Positions 33,788 to 41,547 of a stretch of DNA of 41,834 nt are shown here, piece by piece. A program made the position numbers and the translations under genes. The stretch lies in NCBI RefSeq assembly GCF_004535825.1, contig NZ_SGVY01000034.1, forward strand, positions 1 to 41,834, given 5' to 3'. The notes below the pieces were generated by a model. The model was not told the origin of the DNA. It searched no databases and was given only the letters and a program-made list of their open reading frames with translations. This DNA is from Segatella hominis. GTDB taxonomy: Bacteria; Bacteroidota; Bacteroidia; Bacteroidales; Bacteroidaceae. Numbering within the stretch: position 1 is the stretch's first letter; each line of letters begins with the position of its first letter.

Positions 33788-34972
33788 TTATCTATAATCC
33801 TCATACAGTTTCATTGTGTCCTGTCTTGTGAAGGCAAGTTCCTTATAGAAGTCTCTCAAATAAGCTGAGATTTCATTTTTATCATCAGACGAAACAAAGA
33901 GATTCTCACCCAAACGTCTCTCCAGCGAACTCAGATTATCTGAGAGGGTTTCTATTTCTCCCTCATAATCTCTGCCCTCATCCGGGCTCTTACGAATGCG
34001 ATGATACTTGATGTCTTCAGCAAGCGCATTCTTCATCTCCACCAGTTTCTCTGCCAAAGGAGCAAAAAGAGCACGGATCACAATAGTGCGGATGGCATCC
34101 CTTTCCTCCGGTTCCTGCCAGAGACAATGATAGATAGGAAGCAAGTCGCAGCAATCAACCTCTTCCCTGTCCTGCATGAAAGCAGAAGTACGGAGCAGAC
34201 GGGCAATATTCTTCCAGCGACGATCGCTCACGTAGATATTCCTGCGCTCAGCAGCCTCATCCACATTCACGGCTCTCAAGGATTTACGAATGACGGAAAT
34301 GACATCCAGCACCTCCTCCTTTACACCTATCTTATTGATATTCTCCGACCATTCCGCATACTCTTCTGCAGTAATCGCATTTGAATTCTTCACTCTTCGT
34401 TCTTCACTCTTCACCTCCAAGAGCATCGCCCTGAAATTCGATTCCTTCTTAATCGGACGACTCTCAATGCGAATGACAAATCGGTCCCAGAGAGCCTCCA
34501 AGCCCTCGCCCTTTGCCGGCAACTCATTGCTGGCAGCCACGAGAAGTTTCAGCGGAAGGTGCATCTCCCGATTACCATTGCGGAACAGTTTTTCATTGAT
34601 CACCGTGAGAAGCGTATTCTGAATAGCAGGCCCCGCCTTCCAGATTTCATCCAGAAAGACCACATCAGCAATAGGCAGATAACCATCCACCGCACGCTCA
34701 TAAGTATCAGAAGACTTTAATTTCTGAATACTCACAGGACCGAAGATTTCATCAGGAGTAGAGAAACGCGACATCAGGTACTCAAAACTATGAGCATCTC
34801 TGAAAGCAGTCTTCAACTGACGGGCCACCATACTCTTCGCTACTCCAGGAGGGCCTAAAAGGATAACGCTCTCGCCTGCCAGAGCGGCAAGGAGCGAGAG
34901 CGAAATTTCAGTATCTTTTTCATATATGCCCCGGTTCATTTCCTGGAGCAAAAGTTTAAATCTTTCCAGCAT
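33788..34972 (-). CDS. MoxR/RavA-type AAA+ ATPase
   Basis: 394 aa. Walker A GPPGVAKS (40-47), Walker B VVFLDE (104-109), sensor 1 in VAASNELP (145-152), Arg finger region LWDRFVIRI (161-169), sensor 2 in SDRRWKNIARLLRTSA (249-264). After the AAA+ core comes a helical C-terminal part, shorter than E. coli RavA (498 aa). MoxR ATPases remodel or activate protein complexes, usually with a VWA-domain partner encoded next to them. None is here. It lies 4 nt after asd on the minus strand and faces the SPFH operon. At residues 189-197 (SEERRVKNS) the coding DNA contains a TTCACTCTTC-type micro-repeat (34383-34414), apparently inserted in frame. Confidence 0.85.
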   Translation of the reverse strand: MLERFKLLLQEMNRGIYEKDTEISLSLLAALAGESVILLGPPGVAKSMVARQLKTAFRDAHSFEYLMSRFSTPDEIFGPVSIQKLKSSDTYERAVDGYLPIADVVFLDEIWKAGPAIQNTLLTVINEKLFRNGNREMHLPLKLLVAASNELPAKGEGLEALWDRFVIRIESRPIKKESNFRAMLLEVKSEERRVKNSNAITAEEYAEWSENINKIGVKEEVLDVISVIRKSLRAVNVDEAAERRNIYVSDRRWKNIARLLRTSAFMQDREEVDCCDLLPIYHCLWQEPEERDAIRTIVIRALFAPLAEKLVEMKNALAEDIKYHRIRKSPDEGRDYEGEIETLSDNLSSLERRLGENLFVSSDDKNEISAYLRDFYKELAFTRQDTMKLYEDYR

Positions 34973-34976
34973 GCAA

Positions 34977-35990
34977 TTACTTTACGTTGCCCACCTTAAT
35001 CAAGTACTCAGCAATCTGCACAGCATTCAAGGCAGCACCCTTACGAATCTGGTCGCCAGTGAGCCACAAAGTATTGCCGTTGTCATCAGCCAAATCCTTG
35101 CGGATACGACCTACATAGACATTATCCTTACCAGCGCTCTCCAAAGGCATTGGATAAACGTAGTTCTGAGCATCATCCTTCACTGTAACGCCTGGAGCAG
35201 CCTCCAGAGCCTTGCGGATATCCTCTACAGCCAATGGCTTCTCTGTCTCAAACCATACACTCTCTGAGTGAGAACGGAGAGAAGAAACACGCACACAAGT
35301 AGCACTTGTACGAACATCAGAGTGCATGATCTTGCGAGTCTCGTTATACATCTTCATCTCCTCCTTGGTGTAATCATTTGGAGTCATCTTGTCAATCTGT
35401 GGAATGACATTGTAAGCCAACTGATGAGGGAACTTATTGATATGATCGGTCTTACCAGTCTCAATGATGTCCTTATACTGCTGCTCAAGTTCAGCCATAG
35501 CTGCAGCACCAGCACCGGAAGCACTCTGGTAAGAAGAGATATGAATCTTCTTGATATGACTCAAGTCATCGATAGGCTTCAAAACCACTACCATCATAAT
35601 AGTAGTACAGTTAGGGTTGGCGATGATATTACGAGGGCGGTTCAGCGCATCCTCAGCATTCACCTCAGGCACAACCAGAGGCACATCGTCGCACATACGG
35701 AATGCACTTGAGTTATCTATCATGACAGCACCATACTTAGTAATGGTCTCTGCAAATTCCTCAGAAGTACCACCACCAGCAGATGTGAAAGCAATATCGA
35801 CATCTTTAAAGTCATCGTTATGCTGCAAAAGTTTGACCTCATAGTCCTTTCCCTTGAAGTTGTATTTTCGTCCAGCAGAACGCTCAGAACCAAACAACAC
35901 CAAATCATCCATTGGGAAATTTCTCTCTGCAAGGATGCGCAAGAATTCCTGACCTACTGCGCCACTTGCACCAACAATTGCTACTTTCAT
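34977..35990 (-). CDS. asd: Aspartate-semialdehyde dehydrogenase
   Basis: 337 aa, normal length. NADP-binding GASGAVG at residues 7-13, catalytic Cys128 in [15 protein letters not shown] at 153-161, and the conserved RSHSESV His near 241. It reduces aspartyl phosphate to aspartate semialdehyde for lysine, diaminopimelate, threonine and methionine synthesis. It has its own promoter (36109-36080). The MoxR ATPase gene follows 4 nt downstream and is probably co-transcribed, an unusual pairing. Confidence 0.95.
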   Translation of the reverse strand: MKVAIVGASGAVGQEFLRILAERNFPMDDLVLFGSERSAGRKYNFKGKDYEVKLLQHNDDFKDVDIAFTSAGGGTSEEFAETITKYGAVMIDNSSAFRMCDDVPLVVPEVNAEDALNRPRNIIANPNCTTIMMVVVLKPIDDLSHIKKIHISSYQSASGAGAAAMAELEQQYKDIIETGKTDHINKFPHQLAYNVIPQIDKMTPNDYTKEEMKMYNETRKIMHSDVRTSATCVRVSSLRSHSESVWFETEKPLAVEDIRKALEAAPGVTVKDDAQNYVYPMPLESAGKDNVYVGRIRKDLADDNGNTLWLTGDQIRKGAALNAVQIAEYLIKVGNVK

Positions 35991-36079
35991 AATCGAATCT
36001 TTTTAATTTAAAAGTTGTTATAAGTGTGAACTTGGAAACGAGAAACTGCAAAAAACTGCATATTATCTCAAATCCGCTG

Positions 36080-36109
36080 CAAAGTTAAGACTTTTTCTGT
36101 TAAACCAAG
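36080..36109 (-). promoter_or_regulatory. asd promoter
   Basis: On the minus strand CTTG (36109-36106), 18 nt, TAACTTTG (36087-36080), 90 nt before the asd start. Confidence 0.6.
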
Positions 36110-36218
36110 CATATTTTTGCAAGAATTGTTGCTTTTTGCTGCATTTTTCTCATTTTTACTTACATTTCTATCAACAAGCCTGCATTTTTACTAAAAAAAC
36201 ATGCATTTCTATGGTTTT

Positions 36219-36265
36219 AAGGGGCTATACGTCACTTTTCATCGTGGTGGGATATAGGATCCTTG
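36219..36265. repeat. Hairpin repeat, degenerate copy 1
   Basis: AAGGGGCTATACGTCAC, then ATCGTGG, then GGATATAGGATCCTTG: a decayed version of the inverted repeat at 37285-37328 and 38416-38460. It marks the upstream edge of the first Rpn unit. Confidence 0.55.
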
Positions 36266-36357
36266 TCCTGTCACATGAAAAAAGCAATCTCCAAACTTTT
36301 TCAGAAACTTTTCCCAGAAAGCTCTTGCGGGTTTGGAAATAAAGTCGTAACTTTGCG
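36262..36357 (+). promoter_or_regulatory. Rpn leader and promoter, copy 1
   Basis: CTTG (36324-36327), 20 nt, TAACTTTG (36348-36355). The 96 nt from 36262 to 36357 are nearly identical to 37325-37420, only a few bases differing, so both Rpn genes share the same promoter. Confidence 0.7.
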
Positions 36358-36381
36358 CTGTAGATTTTAAAACAGATGGTT

Positions 36382-37239
36382 ATGAAGTACTTAGATCCTA
36401 AGGCAGACCTCACGTTCAAGAAGATATTCGGCAATCACCCTAAAAGACTGATCAGCCTTCTGAACGCCCTCCTGCCACTCAGCGAAGAGGAGCAGATACA
36501 CGAAATCAAGTATCTGCCCACAGAACTTGTGCCCCAGCTCGAAGGGGGCAAGAACACCATTGTGGATGTACTCTGCACAGATGTCAGCGGCAGGAAGTTC
36601 TGCGTGGAAATGCAGATGGAATGGTCTGAAGCCTTCCAGCAGCGAGTACTGTTCAATGCATCCAAACTCTATGTGAGTCAGGCTAAAAAGGGAGGAAAAT
36701 ATAGTGAACTCCAACCTGTGTATTCTCTCAACCTGATAAATGATATCTTTGCACATGATACTCCTGATTTCATCCACAACTACCGCATCGTGCACGATAA
36801 GGACAGTAATAAGGTAATCAAAGGCTTGCATTTCACTTTCATAGAACTCCCTAAGTTCACACCTCATTCCATTGCCGACAAGCGCATGATGGTCTTGTGG
36901 CTCCGTTTCCTCACGGAAATCAATTCCAATACGAAGGAGATTCCTGCCGACCTGCTTAATGATCCGGAGATAGGAAAAGCCGTAGAAGAACTGGAGATTT
37001 CCGGTTTCACTGATGCCGAACTCTGGGCCTACGACAAATTCTGGGATTCCGTAAGCGTTGAAAGAACCCTTATAGATGACAGCTACCAGAAGGGTAAGGA
37101 AGAGGGTAAGGAAGAAGGCAAACATGAGGCCAACACAGAAACAGCACAACGATTGCTGGCAATGGGACTTTCTGCCGAACAGGTTGCCAAAGCTACCCAG
37201 CTGCCTTTGGAAATCATTAAGAAACTAAGCAATTCATAA
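36382..37239 (+). CDS. Rpn/PD-(D/E)XK nuclease family transposase, copy 1
   Basis: 285 aa from the ATG at 36382 (MKYLDPKADLTFKKIFG, the usual start; an ATG at 36376 is in frame). The PDDEXK core is visible: KADLTFKKIFGNHPKRLISL, then NTIVDVLCTDVSGRKFCVEM with the Asp and ExQ (VEMQ) active-site pattern, then a helical middle part. The C-terminus has a KEEGKEEGK linker and a tail (EANTETAQRLLAMGLSAEQV) identical to the next gene's except near its end. Rpn-family proteins are DNA endonucleases linked to horizontal transfer, and some are toxic anti-phage proteins in enterobacteria. It pairs in tandem with the next gene. Confidence 0.85.
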   Translation: MKYLDPKADLTFKKIFGNHPKRLISLLNALLPLSEEEQIHEIKYLPTELVPQLEGGKNTIVDVLCTDVSGRKFCVEMQMEWSEAFQQRVLFNASKLYVSQAKKGGKYSELQPVYSLNLINDIFAHDTPDFIHNYRIVHDKDSNKVIKGLHFTFIELPKFTPHSIADKRMMVLWLRFLTEINSNTKEIPADLLNDPEIGKAVEELEISGFTDAELWAYDKFWDSVSVERTLIDDSYQKGKEEGKEEGKHEANTETAQRLLAMGLSAEQVAKATQLPLEIIKKLSNS

Positions 37240-37328
37240 AAAATACAATAGCGGAGATGTAGATTACGAATATCACCATATAATCAAGGGTCTATACGCC
37301 ACCTCTCATCGTGGCATATAGACCCTTG
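37114..37328 (+). repeat. Shared tail-plus-hairpin block, copy 1
   Basis: About 215 bases, covering the last 40 or so codons of the first Rpn gene and its 3' hairpin, are nearly identical to 38245-38460. Only a handful of differences are visible (one changes Lys to Asn). The catalytic parts of the two genes upstream are very different. Confidence 0.85.
37285..37328. terminator. Inverted repeat/terminator after Rpn copy 1
   Basis: CAAGGGTCTATA-c-GCCAC (37285-37302) pairs with GTGGC-a-TATAGACCCTTG (37311-37328): 12 + 5 bp with one mismatch. No T-run follows, so it may be a repeat boundary as well as a terminator. Confidence 0.6.
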
Positions 37329-37420
37329 TCCTGTCACATAAAAAACGCAATCTCTAAACTTTTTCAGAAACTTTTCCCAGAAAGCTCTTGCGGGTTTGGA
37401 AATAAAGTCGTAACTTTGCG
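37325..37420 (+). promoter_or_regulatory. Rpn leader and promoter, copy 2
   Basis: CTTG (37387-37390), 20 nt, TAACTTTG (37411-37418), in a 96-nt block nearly identical to 36262-36357. Confidence 0.7.
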
Positions 37421-37443
37421 GTAGCATTTTAATATAGTTGATT

Positions 37444-38370
37444 ATGAAGCAGGTAGAAGAAAGGTATATCAGCTTGCTGACCGATTTCGGTTTCAAGCGA
37501 ATTTTTGGAACAGCAATGAACAAGGATTTGCTCATTTGCTTCCTCAACAGCTTGTTTAATGGCAAACAGGTTGTGAAGGACGTATCGTATCTGAATCCAG
37601 AGCATGTCGGAGATGTCTATACCGACCGCAGAGCCATCTTTGATGTATATTGCGAGGGCGAAAACGGCGAGAAGTTCATCGTAGAAATGCAGAATGCTTA
37701 TCAGGCGTATTTCAAGGATCGTTCCCTCTTCTACTCAACCTTCCCTATCCGTGAGCAGGCACCTAAGGGGAATGACTGGGATTTCAAACTCAATCATGTC
37801 TATACCGTAGCCCTGCTCAACTTCAGCATGAACGAGGATGCATTCGACAAAGAGAAGATCCGCCATCATGTACAGTTGTGCGATACCGCTACCCACAAGG
37901 TTTTCTACGATAAGTTGGAGTTTATCTATGTAGAGATTGCCAAGTTCAACAAAACCCTTGAACAGCTGGATACGCTCTACGAGAAGTGGCTCTATGCACT
38001 GAAGAACCTCTATAAGCTTACCCAGCGCCCGAAAGAACTGTGCGACAAGGTCTTCGATCGCCTCTTTGAGGAAGCCGAAATTGCCAAGTTTACTCCGCAG
38101 GAAATGAGGGAGTATGAAGCTAGTAAGAAGGCTTATCGCGACATCAAGAACTCTATTGATACGGCAAAACAAGAAGGTCTTGCTGAAGGAATAGAAATCG
38201 GTATGGAAAAGGGAATGGAGAAAGGCATAGAGAAAGGTAGAGCTGAAGGCAAACATGAGGCCAACACAGAAACAGCACAACGATTGCTGGCAATGGGACT
38301 TTCTGCCGAACAGGTTGCCAAAGCTACCCAGCTGCCTTTGGAAATCATTAAGAATCTAAGCAATTCATAA
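37444..38370 (+). CDS. Rpn/PD-(D/E)XK nuclease family transposase, copy 2
   Basis: 308 aa from the ATG at 37444 (MKQVEERYISLLTDFGFKRI; an ATG at 37438 is also in frame). PDDEXK core: FGFKRIFGTAMNKDLLICFL, then RAIFDVYCEGENGEKFIVEM with the Asp and ExQ (VEMQ) motif, DRSLFYSTFPIREQ and LNHVYTVALLNF. It is only distantly similar to copy 1 in this core, being a different subfamily. The linker has MEKGMEKGIEKGR repeats and the tail is the same as in copy 1. An internal ATG just before the shared tail could start a small C-terminal protein, as has been described for enterobacterial Rpn proteins; this is inference. Confidence 0.85.
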   Translation: MKQVEERYISLLTDFGFKRIFGTAMNKDLLICFLNSLFNGKQVVKDVSYLNPEHVGDVYTDRRAIFDVYCEGENGEKFIVEMQNAYQAYFKDRSLFYSTFPIREQAPKGNDWDFKLNHVYTVALLNFSMNEDAFDKEKIRHHVQLCDTATHKVFYDKLEFIYVEIAKFNKTLEQLDTLYEKWLYALKNLYKLTQRPKELCDKVFDRLFEEAEIAKFTPQEMREYEASKKAYRDIKNSIDTAKQEGLAEGIEIGMEKGMEKGIEKGRAEGKHEANTETAQRLLAMGLSAEQVAKATQLPLEIIKNLSNS

Positions 38371-38460
38371 AAAATACAATAGCGGAGATGTAGATTTCTA
38401 ATATCACCATATAATCAAGGGTCTATACGCCACCTTGTCATCGTGGCATATAGACCCTTG
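38245..38460 (+). repeat. Shared tail-plus-hairpin block, copy 2
   Basis: Second copy of the block at 37114-37328. The hairpin at 38416-38460 (CAAGGGTCTATA/TATAGACCCTTG) also terminates minus-strand transcripts from the BspA side. Confidence 0.85.
38416..38460. terminator. Inverted repeat/terminator after Rpn copy 2
   Basis: CAAGGGTCTATA (38416-38427) pairs with TATAGACCCTTG (38449-38460), with an inner GCCAC/GTGGC. It lies between convergent genes. Confidence 0.6.
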
Positions 38461-38539
38461 TCGTTTTCCTGAAGTGCGGCTTTTATTTTGCCACCAGGCA
38501 TCAAATGTGCTGTCTGGTGGGGGTACAGAGAATCAGGAA

Positions 38540-38707
38540 CTAATCGGCCCAAATTCCCTTATTAGTTGAATTATCCCAGAAATCCTTCACATTTTCATCG
38601 CTGTAATCCTCTTCTGCCGCCTTCTGGATAACCGAGTTGGCGAGGATAACAGTGGTTCTCTTTTCCATGACGCTAAGCACTGGCTTGATATATTTTTCCT
38701 TTTTCAT
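38540..38707 (-). CDS. Small 55-residue protein downstream of the BspA gene
   Basis: ATG at 38707, TAG at 38540-38542, reading MKKEKYIKPVLSVMEKRTTV, a helical middle (LANSVIQKAAEED) and an acidic, Trp-containing end (DFWDNSTNKGIWAD). It starts 16 nt after the BspA stop on the same strand. The MKKxYIKP start is typical of small Bacteroidota peptides found next to surface-protein genes. No signal peptide. Function unknown; it could be a peptide precursor or a small regulator. Confidence 0.5.
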   Translation of the reverse strand: MKKEKYIKPVLSVMEKRTTVILANSVIQKAAEEDYSDENVKDFWDNSTNKGIWAD

Positions 38708-38723
38708 ACCATTTCTATTTATA

Positions 38724-41207
38724 TTACTTGATGATAACCTTCATGGTCTTGCCGCCACGCTTCACGATGTTCACGCCCTTCTGCAAATCCGGGAGGCGAC
38801 GGCCCTGGAGGTCGTAATATTCTGCCTTGCTATCTGCTGTAGTCTCCAACTGCTCGATGGCTGTGGTACCACCGCTGATGCTGAACATTCTGGCACCTGC
38901 TGCAGGAGCAGAAGAGTTATCTACCATGTAAGCACGGAAAGACTTGCTGTCCACAAACTCTGTTGTTGTTTCCTGCAACAGTTTGGCTGGGTTCATCAGC
39001 TTGTCGCCCTTCACGATGTAGCAGTTGTTGTCAGTATCCTTGCTGAACATCTTTTGGGTATAGAGTCCCTGGAGCTGATAGTTGCTATTAGCAGTCTTTG
39101 AGGTCTGAACATCTTTAGCAATCGCCTTGTCGGCTTCAGAGAATTTGAGCTGTGTTGCTCCATCCTTCATCTTGATGATAACAGGAGTACCAGCCGCGAT
39201 GCTTGTCTTTATCTCTTCGAGTTCTACGGTTTCTGTAGCATCATCAGCCGAAAGAAGCTTGAAGGCACGGAAGTTCTGACCATCGAGCGTTACCTCGAAA
39301 GGCAGGCAGAGCGTAGCCCAGATAGTACCTTCCTTCATCGTGCGGCTGTAAGATGCAGTCTTGGCTGCGAACGGCTCGTAAGCCACGAAGTCCTTGTCAT
39401 CGGCAAGAACGAGTTTCTCGGCAGCAAGAGTTTCTCCCGTTGCTCCTATCTTCTCATCACCATTCTTGCCCACCAGCTTGCTGAAGTAGCCAGTCTTGTA
39501 GTTGGCAAAGATGTGGTCAGTCTTGTCTGAGTTATTCTTATAATCTACAAAACCTTTGAGGTTTGTGCAGTTCGAGAACATGTTAGAACCATCAGTAACC
39601 TGACCCGTAACAAACTTATCGCTTGCGTAGATGGTTGTGAGAGCAGAGCAGCTATAGAACATTCCTTGCATATTAGTCACATTCGCAGTATTGAACTTGG
39701 CGATGTCGAGCAATTTGAGACTTATGCAGTCATAGAACATTTCGGACATATCCGTCACTTTCTCGGTATTGAAACCTGAGACATCTAACGAAGAGAGATA
39801 TCGGCATTCACAGAACATATCTACCATATTCGTAACCTCCTTGGTATTCAGATTCTTTATGCCTTCTACTTGCTTCAGGTTTTCGCACCAATAGAACCAC
39901 TTATAACAACTCGTTGGTCTTGCATTAGCAAATGAAGTATCGAACACAACCTTGGTAATGCCTAATGTGTGTTTCATCCATCCAGGTAAATTTTTACCAC
40001 TATTGAGTTCATACTCATTTTCTCCCAAAGTCTCCTTGGATGCGAGAAAGAAGGTCAGCGTGCCGTCAGCATATTTCACCATAGGGATTCCAACACTAAA
40101 ATATCCACCTTCTATCTTGGCATAAGTCTTGTCGGTAGCCTTGTATTTTTTCCATACTTCTTCACCTTTGAGTTTTTCACAATTTGTGAACATACCGCTA
40201 CTCTTAGATACCTGGGTTGTTACAAACTCACTGCTGGTGTAGATGGTGGTGAGAGCTTGGCAGTCAGAAAACATCCTTTCCATATTCGTCACCTTCTCTG
40301 TATTGAAGTTAGTGAGATAGAGAGAGGTGAGAGATGAGCAGGAATTGAACATGTAGCTCATATTAGTCACATTCTCTGTGTTGAAGTTTGTGATGTCGAG
40401 TGAGGTGAGAGCTGAGCAGGAATTGAACATGTGGCTCATACTCTTCACATTCGCGGTATTGAAGTTTGTGACGTTGAGCGAGGTGAGTTTTGAGCAGACA
40501 GAGAACATGCTGATCATATTCGTCACATTCGCTGTATTGAAATGAGTAACATCTAGCGAGGTGAGAGATGAGCAGCCAGAGAACATACTGGTCATATTCT
40601 TCACATTCGCTGTATTGAAATGAGTAACATCGAGCGATTTAAGAGATGAACAGCTATAGAACATGTAACTCATATTTGCCACATTCTCTGTATTGAACTT
40701 AGTGACGTCGAGAGAGGTGAGAGCTGAGCAACTATAGAACATGTTTCCCATATTCTTCACATTCGCTGTATTGAACTTAGTGACGTCAAGAGAGGTGAGA
40801 GCAACACAGTTATAAAACATGTAGCTCATATCCGTTACCTTCTCAGTATTCAGATATTCCAGGCCTGTAATTGTTTCCAGTTTTGTGAGACGATTAAAGA
40901 AATAGCTCAACGATGTAGGCTTGTATGTACTGAAGCTCTTATCGAAAACAATGTGCACAATCGTGCCATTCCCTAAATTCTTATTGATAGCATCCACCCT
41001 CATCTTATCTTCCACAACAACACTATTATCAGGAAGGGTTTCTCCCACAAATTTCTTGAAAGTCAAGGTTTGGGTGGAGGATTCATACGTTGCTATATAC
41101 TTAGAACTGGAAGCTGATGTCTGCGCCACCATATTGGCTGGCAGAAGAAACAACATGAGCAACATCAATGGGAACAGAGCGAATCTACGGAACTTCGCCC
41201 CCCCCAC
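38724..41207 (-). CDS. BspA-type leucine-rich-repeat surface protein
   Basis: 827 aa from a GTG at 41207, which lies inside a GTG-G8-C run. A signal peptide (ALFPLMLLMLFLLPANMVAQ) comes next. More than ten 23-residue BspA/DUF285 repeats follow (pattern NTANVKNMGNMFYSCSALTS LDV), in two blocks separated by a YADGTLTFFLASKETLG segment. A C-terminal region carries a KEGTIWATLCLPFEV domain and ends YYDLQGRRLPDLQKGVNIVK, the T9SS-type C-terminus. So it is exported to the surface, where BspA proteins bind host matrix or other cells. A better ATG start at 41260 is one base out of frame (G7 or G10 would join it), see findings. A 49-codon ORF lies upstream and a 55-residue gene downstream. Confidence 0.85.
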   Translation of the reverse strand: MGGAKFRRFALFPLMLLMLFLLPANMVAQTSASSSKYIATYESSTQTLTFKKFVGETLPDNSVVVEDKMRVDAINKNLGNGTIVHIVFDKSFSTYKPTSLSYFFNRLTKLETITGLEYLNTEKVTDMSYMFYNCVALTSLDVTKFNTANVKNMGNMFYSCSALTSLDVTKFNTENVANMSYMFYSCSSLKSLDVTHFNTANVKNMTSMFSGCSSLTSLDVTHFNTANVTNMISMFSVCSKLTSLNVTNFNTANVKSMSHMFNSCSALTSLDITNFNTENVTNMSYMFNSCSSLTSLYLTNFNTEKVTNMERMFSDCQALTTIYTSSEFVTTQVSKSSGMFTNCEKLKGEEVWKKYKATDKTYAKIEGGYFSVGIPMVKYADGTLTFFLASKETLGENEYELNSGKNLPGWMKHTLGITKVVFDTSFANARPTSCYKWFYWCENLKQVEGIKNLNTKEVTNMVDMFCECRYLSSLDVSGFNTEKVTDMSEMFYDCISLKLLDIAKFNTANVTNMQGMFYSCSALTTIYASDKFVTGQVTDGSNMFSNCTNLKGFVDYKNNSDKTDHIFANYKTGYFSKLVGKNGDEKIGATGETLAAEKLVLADDKDFVAYEPFAAKTASYSRTMKEGTIWATLCLPFEVTLDGQNFRAFKLLSADDATETVELEEIKTSIAAGTPVIIKMKDGATQLKFSEADKAIAKDVQTSKTANSNYQLQGLYTQKMFSKDTDNNCYIVKGDKLMNPAKLLQETTTEFVDSKSFRAYMVDNSSAPAAGARMFSISGGTTAIEQLETTADSKAEYYDLQGRRLPDLQKGVNIVKRGGKTMKVIIK
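41198..41205. repeat. C8/G8 homopolymer tract at the BspA 5' end
   Basis: Eight C on the plus strand (G8 in the coding strand). The frame from the ATG at 41260 (MKHFTNQSYGSQAGRMNSGG) hits a TAG shortly after the tract. With seven or ten G it would run on into the BspA signal peptide. Such tracts mutate by slippage. Confidence 0.7.
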
Positions 41208-41307
41208 TGTTCATACGGCCGGCTTGCGACCCATAGGATTGATTGGTAAAATGTTTCATAAATTAATACTGTATTTGTTATTTATAATTGTCTGCTTATT
41301 ATTAAGT

Positions 41308-41457
41308 TCACTCCAGGAATACAAGAGGTTTAACAGCATGATGAATATGGATGCCAGAAATAAAAAGATATCCGAAGATAATACCTAACATGAGTGCTGC
41401 CCGATGATAATCAGGGCGAGTTCTTATCCTTGGCATGGTTTCAAATATTTCTTTCAT
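41308..41457 (-). CDS. Small 49-residue membrane protein upstream of the BspA gene
   Basis: ATG at 41457 (an alternative at 41436), TGA at 41308-41310. It has a basic start (RIRTRPDYHRAA) and one hydrophobic helix (LMLGIIFGYLFISGI), then HIHHAVKPLVFLE. It ends 47 nt before the ATG at 41260. A TATATTTG box lies just upstream. Not recognised; coding status is moderately supported. Confidence 0.4.
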   Translation of the reverse strand: MKEIFETMPRIRTRPDYHRAALMLGIIFGYLFISGIHIHHAVKPLVFLE

Positions 41458-41461
41458 GGTG

Positions 41462-41469
41462 CAAATATA
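41462..41469 (-). promoter_or_regulatory. -7 box of the BspA unit
   Basis: Reads TATATTTG on the minus strand. The expected -33 position falls in the tandem repeats at 41483-41547, so repeat number could change promoter spacing. The only TTTG (41485-41482) is too close. Confidence 0.4.
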
Positions 41470-41482
41470 ATGTTTTTCTTTC

Positions 41483-41547
41483 AAAAAAGGTGTCGCATTC
41501 CCCTAAAAAGTGTTGCATTCCTATCAAAAAGGTGTTGCATTCCTATG
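41483..41547. repeat. Three tandem 21-22-nt repeats
   Basis: Copies begin at 41483, 41505 and 41526 with the pattern AAAAAGGTGTTGCATTCCTAT. The last forms a hairpin with an inverted partial copy (41548-41563). Confidence 0.75.

Noticed and set aside
38491-38520. CCACCAG/CTGGTGG hairpin as terminator of the BspA unit
   Set aside because: On the minus strand it is followed by CAAAATAAAA, not a T-run; the hairpin at 38416-38460 is the better candidate.
38724-41207. Long tandem DNA repeats as a repeat element
   Set aside because: They are the 69-nt coding units of the BspA repeats, explained by the protein.
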